Shown: positions 60,340-64,000 of the stretch, one piece after another
Numbering within the stretch: the stretch's first letter is position 1
Layout: the number at the start of each line of letters is the position of its first letter
Assembly: GCF_002776525.5 (NCBI RefSeq)
Contig: NC_045441.1
Span: 117,661,210-117,725,209, forward strand
DNA length: 64,000 nt
Direction: 5' to 3'
Source: Piliocolobus tephrosceles
Taxonomy: Eukaryota; Chordata; Mammalia; Primates; Cercopithecidae
Notes under the pieces: model-generated
Database searches by the model: none
The model's input: the letters and a program-made list of their open reading frames with translations, nothing else
What the model was told of the DNA's origin: nothing
Position numbers and translations under genes: made by a program

Positions 60340-62110
60340 ACAAACAAACAAAAATTCATGGAAAAATGGAATCAAAAGATAAGAAGAAAAAATAAACTAT
60401 TTTTCAACATAAGCTCCATCAAATTCAAGACACATTTGTAAGCCATGATACCAGCCATTTAGTCCATCCTCTAAAGAACTTAAAGTCTTTGGAATTTAAG
60501 CATGTCAATGCAGTCTTTTTTACATTATTAATTGAAAAAAATGGGAGCCCTTTAAAGATTGTTTTTTCTTTTCTTTTCTTTCTTTCTTTTTTTTTTTTTT
60601 TTTTTTTTTTGAGACAGAGTCTCACTCTGTCACCCAGGCAGGCTGGAGAGCAATGGTGCTATTTTGGCTTACTGCAACCCCCACCTCCCGGGTTCAAGAG
60701 ATTTTCATGCCTCAGCCTTTCGAGTAGCTGGGATTACAGGTGTGGGCCACAATGCCCAGCTAGTTTTGTACTTTTAGTAGAGACAGGGTTTTGCCATGTT
60801 GGCCAGGCTAGTCGAGAACTCCTGACCTCAGGCAATTCACCCGCCTCAGCCTCCCAAAGTGCTAGGATTAAAGGTGTGAGCTACTGCACCCAGCCAAGAT
60901 TTTTGTTGAGATTAGGAAACAAAACCAAGTCAGAAGGAGCCAAATTAGGACTGTAAGGTGGATGCCTAATGATTTCCCGTTAACACTCGAAAAATTTCCC
61001 TTGTTTGACGAGAGGAGTGAGCAAGAGCACTGTGATGGAGAAGGGCCCTCTCTGTTGAAGCTTTCTCCCAGGCATTTTTCTGCTAAAGGTTTGGCTGACT
61101 TTCTCAAAACACTCTCACAATAAGCAGATGTTATCATTCTTTGGCCCTTCAGAAAGTCAGCAAGAAAAATGCCTTGTGCATCTCAATTAACTGTTGCCGC
61201 GACCTTTGCTCTTGACCAGTCCACTTTTGCTGTGACTGGACCCACTTCCACCTCTTAGTAGCCATTGCTTTGATTGTGCTTTGTCTTCAGGATTGTAATG
61301 GGAAAGCTATGTTTCATCTGTTGTTACAAGTCTTCAAAGAAATACTTCAGCATCTTGATCCCATAGTTTTAAAATTTCCATTAAAAGCTCTGCTCTTCTC
61401 TGTGACTGCTTTGGGCACAGACCTCCCAAGCTAGGGCAAGACAGGTGGAAGATACTATCCATCTCCCTTTGCCTAGTCAACAGACTTCAACTTAGATGGG
61501 AGAAAAATAGATTTTCCACATCCCTTACCTGCCATTGGGGAACAGTTTCGGCACCCATTGAGTGGAAAGTTTGCTCAATTTTAATTTTTTTTTCAGTCAG
61601 AATTGTGTAAACTGAATCAATTGAGATGTCTATGATGTTGGCTACTGTTTTTGCTATTAATCATCATCCTCTTCAGTTGTGGCACAAACAAGATTAATTT
61701 TTTTCTTTGCAGATTGATGTAGATGGTCTGCTGCTTTGGGTTTCATCTTCAACATCTTAACCCTTCTTAAAACAAGTTATCCATTTGTAAACTGCTGATT
61801 TCGCTGGGACATTGTCCCCATAAACTTTGTATAAAACATCAGTAATTTCATCATTCTTCCACCTAAACTTCATCATATATTTAATGTTTGTTCTTGCTTC
61901 AATTTTAGCAGAATTCCTTTGCTTTGATAGGAGTGCTTTTCAAACTGATGTCTTACCCTTTTTAGTGCCTCAAACTAGATCCTGTTCAGATACATTATAA
62001 AAAGTTAGTATGAGTGTATTTTGGTGCAAAAAAAATTGAAGTCCGGGCATAGATTTTTTCATAATATGCATTTTCGACGAACTTTTTGAAGACCCCCTCA
62101 TATATCAAAG
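60340..62110 (-). mobile_element. Degenerate Tc1/mariner-family DNA transposon
   Basis: The right end reads, on the minus strand, gaccccctc-like terminal sequence then tttgaagaccccctcat in reverse; the left end (aaattcatggaaaaatgg) is its imperfect inverted partner. The interior on the minus strand resembles a mariner transposase N-terminus (for example 'YKVYGDNVPAKSAVYKW' and a 'QWVPKLF' motif) but carries many stops and frameshifts. An antisense Alu is inserted at 60580-60896. Without the Alu it is about 1.45 kb, near full length for the family. Confidence 0.75.
60580..60896 (-). repeat. Antisense Alu inserted in the mariner
   Basis: Pyrimidine tail (cttttctttctttctttt), then gagacagagtctcactctgtc, ending tgcacccagcc. 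Flanking 'aagattgtttttt' and 'aagatttttgtt' may be a target-site duplication. Confidence 0.93.
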
Positions 62111-62129
62111 CAGACTAGGGCTGGATTCT

Positions 62130-62330
62130 GCAGTTAGGTGGGCCTTGGTCCAAATCTGGGTTACTATGTAGTTACCCAAGTCATAAACTCTCTCTGAGCC
62201 ACAGTTTCCCATCTTTCAAATGGGGCTAATACTGTCTATGAGGTTGTTTCGTGATTAACAAGATAACACATGTAAAGTTCTTGGTACATAGTAGGCTCTT
62301 AATAAACACAAGCAACGATTATTATAAACT
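62130..62330 (+). repeat. MIR SINE
   Basis: Well-kept forward MIR: gagccacagtttcccatctt, caaatggggctaatactgtc, then tagtaggctcttaataaac. Confidence 0.75.
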
Positions 62331-62399
62331 AAGTAAGCTGTAGCTGACTTGTATACTGTTGACCCCCGGCTAAATACAATACATAATTTCTATTATATA

Positions 62400-62690
62400 G
62401 CCATTCAACAAATGTTTATTGGGTACCTCTCATGTGCCATCTAGATGCTGGGAGTATAATGCTGAGCAAGATGGTCATTGTTTTTACTGTCATGGGCCTT
62501 AAAGTCCAGGGGGCTGGGAGACAAGCAGGCAACTAGAAGACAATGTGGGAAGGGCTCTGGCAGAGAAGGACACCCCTCCACACAGCCCAGACACCCAGGC
62601 AACACACAGACAGGGCCAGATGTTCTGAGAAAGAAATGCTTTGGGACCACTTTAAAAGCTCCTGGAGGTAGGCAGAATATAACATATAAA
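62400..62690 (+). repeat. L2/MIR3-like fragment
   Basis: Recognisable pattern: caacaaatgtttattgggtac, tgagcaagatggtcattg, then ctggcagagaaggacacc. Diverged. Confidence 0.5.
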
Positions 62691-62699
62691 TGAACACAC

Positions 62700-63125
62700 A
62701 TACGTAATGAGAGTACTCGAGTAGTAGCTGAGACCGGGCACGCAATACAGAACAGCTCTGCCTTATCTCCAGAGCTCGCTGGCTACAAATGAGATTTGCT
62801 AGCAAACTATTCATTAAAGCAATCATGTTGTGATGGACTAACCTGAGGGCCTCAGCATTTCATATGAAGGGATTTTACCTGCAGTAATGTCTAAGCCAGT
62901 AGTTCTCTGTGAGACATTTGGCAATGTTTACAGGCATTGTTTATTGTTATGACTAAGGGGAGAAAGGGTGTATTCATGACATCTCGTGGGTAGAGGCCAG
63001 GGATGCTGCTAAATCTCCTACAATGACTCTTCACAATAAATAATTATTTGACCCCAAACATCAGTAGCGCTGAGACTGAGAGGTTCTGGTCTAGAGGAAC
63101 TACTAGACAAAACCACAGAACTAGA
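62700..63125. other. Intergenic sequence
   Basis: No gene seen. 62880-63090 resembles an old repeat (agccagtagttctctgtgag, then gggatgctgctaaatctcc) of unassigned family. Confidence 0.4.
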
Positions 63126-63431
63126 CCAGTGCAGTGGCTCACGCCTGTAATCCCAATTCTTTGGGAGGCCAAGGCAAGCGAATCACATGAGGTCAGGAGT
63201 TCGAAACCAGCCTGGCCAACATGGTTAAACCCCATCTCTACTAAAAATACAAAACTTAGCCAGGCATGGTGGCGCATACCTGTAATCATAGCTACTCAGA
63301 AGGCTAAGGTGGAGGATTGCTTGAACATGGGAAGTGGAGGCAGCAGTGAGCCAAGATGGCACCACTGTACTCTAGCCTGGGTGACAGAGCGAGACTCTGT
63401 CTGAAAAAAAACAAAAACAATAACAAAAAAT
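63126..63431 (+). repeat. Alu
   Basis: Full-length, diverged (accagtgcagtggctcacgcc), tail AAAACAAAAAC. Confidence 0.93.
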
Positions 63432-63631
63432 TGGAACTAAAGCAAGCTAGTCTTCTAAAGGCATGAGGACAATAGACTGTTTTAATCTTTTGTACATGAA
63501 GGAGCTATGTATCCTCACTGGGTCTCAGTTTCCTAATCTGAGAAAAGAGATTATTGGATTAAATAATGTAGAAAGTTCTTTCCGGCTGGAAAAAATATAT
63601 ATGAGTCAAATATACTTATAGGATTAAAATC

Positions 63632-63930
63632 CTGGCCGGGCATGGTGGCTCAAGCCTGTAATCCCAGCACTGTGGGAGGCCAAGGTGGGAGGATCACTTG
63701 AGCTCAGGAGTTCAAGACCTGCCTGGGCAACATAGCAAAACCCCATCTCTACAAAAAATACGAAAATTTGCTGGGCATGGTGGCACACCCTGTGGTTCTA
63801 GCTACTCAGGAGCCTGAGGCGGCAGGATCACTTGAGCCTAGGAGGTTGAGGCTGTAGTGAGCTGAGACTGCACCACTGCACTCCAGCCTGGGTGACAGAG
63901 TGAGACCCTGTCTGTCAAAAAAAAAAAATC
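63632..63930 (+). repeat. Alu
   Basis: Full-length (ggccgggcatggtggctcaag) with a poly-A tail. Confidence 0.94.
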
Positions 63931-64000
63931 AATTAACATGGGCTACAAGATTGAGGGGGTGATGGTCAGGTCAGTCCAAGTGCTAGTCTGTCTACATTCC

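Noticed and set aside
60489..61137. Frames within 60.5-61.1 kb as a host gene
   Set aside because: They are explained by the Alu and the decayed mariner transposase, which has many stops.

Overview
This window is nuclear DNA from a primate, most likely an Old World monkey. The evidence is dense Alu repeats, including AluY copies carrying the 'ctagccgggcgaggtggcggg' variant typical of cercopithecid AluY lineages, plus L1, L2, MIR and mariner remnants, large introns with GT-AG junctions and CpG-island promoters. The species call is inference. Two 100-base N runs are assembly gaps of nominal size.

Layout. (1) Positions 70-11690, minus strand: PRRT4, a proline-rich multi-pass membrane protein, in four coding exons with a 3'UTR at the left edge. 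(2) 11700-34920: a repeat-dominated intergenic block of nested Alu, L1 and older repeats with no convincing gene. (3) 34920-40150: mostly single-copy sequence, with one weak gene-like island on the plus strand at 37806-39980 that looks broken. (4) 40160-58100, minus strand: the complete IMPDH1 gene, which makes the rate-limiting enzyme of guanine nucleotide synthesis. The 14 standard coding exons join to exactly 515 codons including the stop (514 residues). Every extra piece needed for the retinal isoforms is also present: an upstream promoter and first exon, two small paired exons, and a 17-nt microexon before the last exon that swaps the last 5 residues for 37 others. (5) 58300-64000: intergenic, with Alus, a degenerate mariner transposon and MIR/L2 fragments.

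PRRT4 and IMPDH1 lie in tandem on the minus strand, in the order known for human 7q32.1. Nothing suggests that they act in one pathway. The most informative signals are the IMPDH1 alternative splicing architecture (microexon 13b, an 84-nt in-frame intron, a GC-AG intron, a very weak donor and an in-frame 5' extension), a tandem exon duplication in PRRT4, and the unexplained plus-strand island between the genes. I found no previously undescribed multi-gene system.
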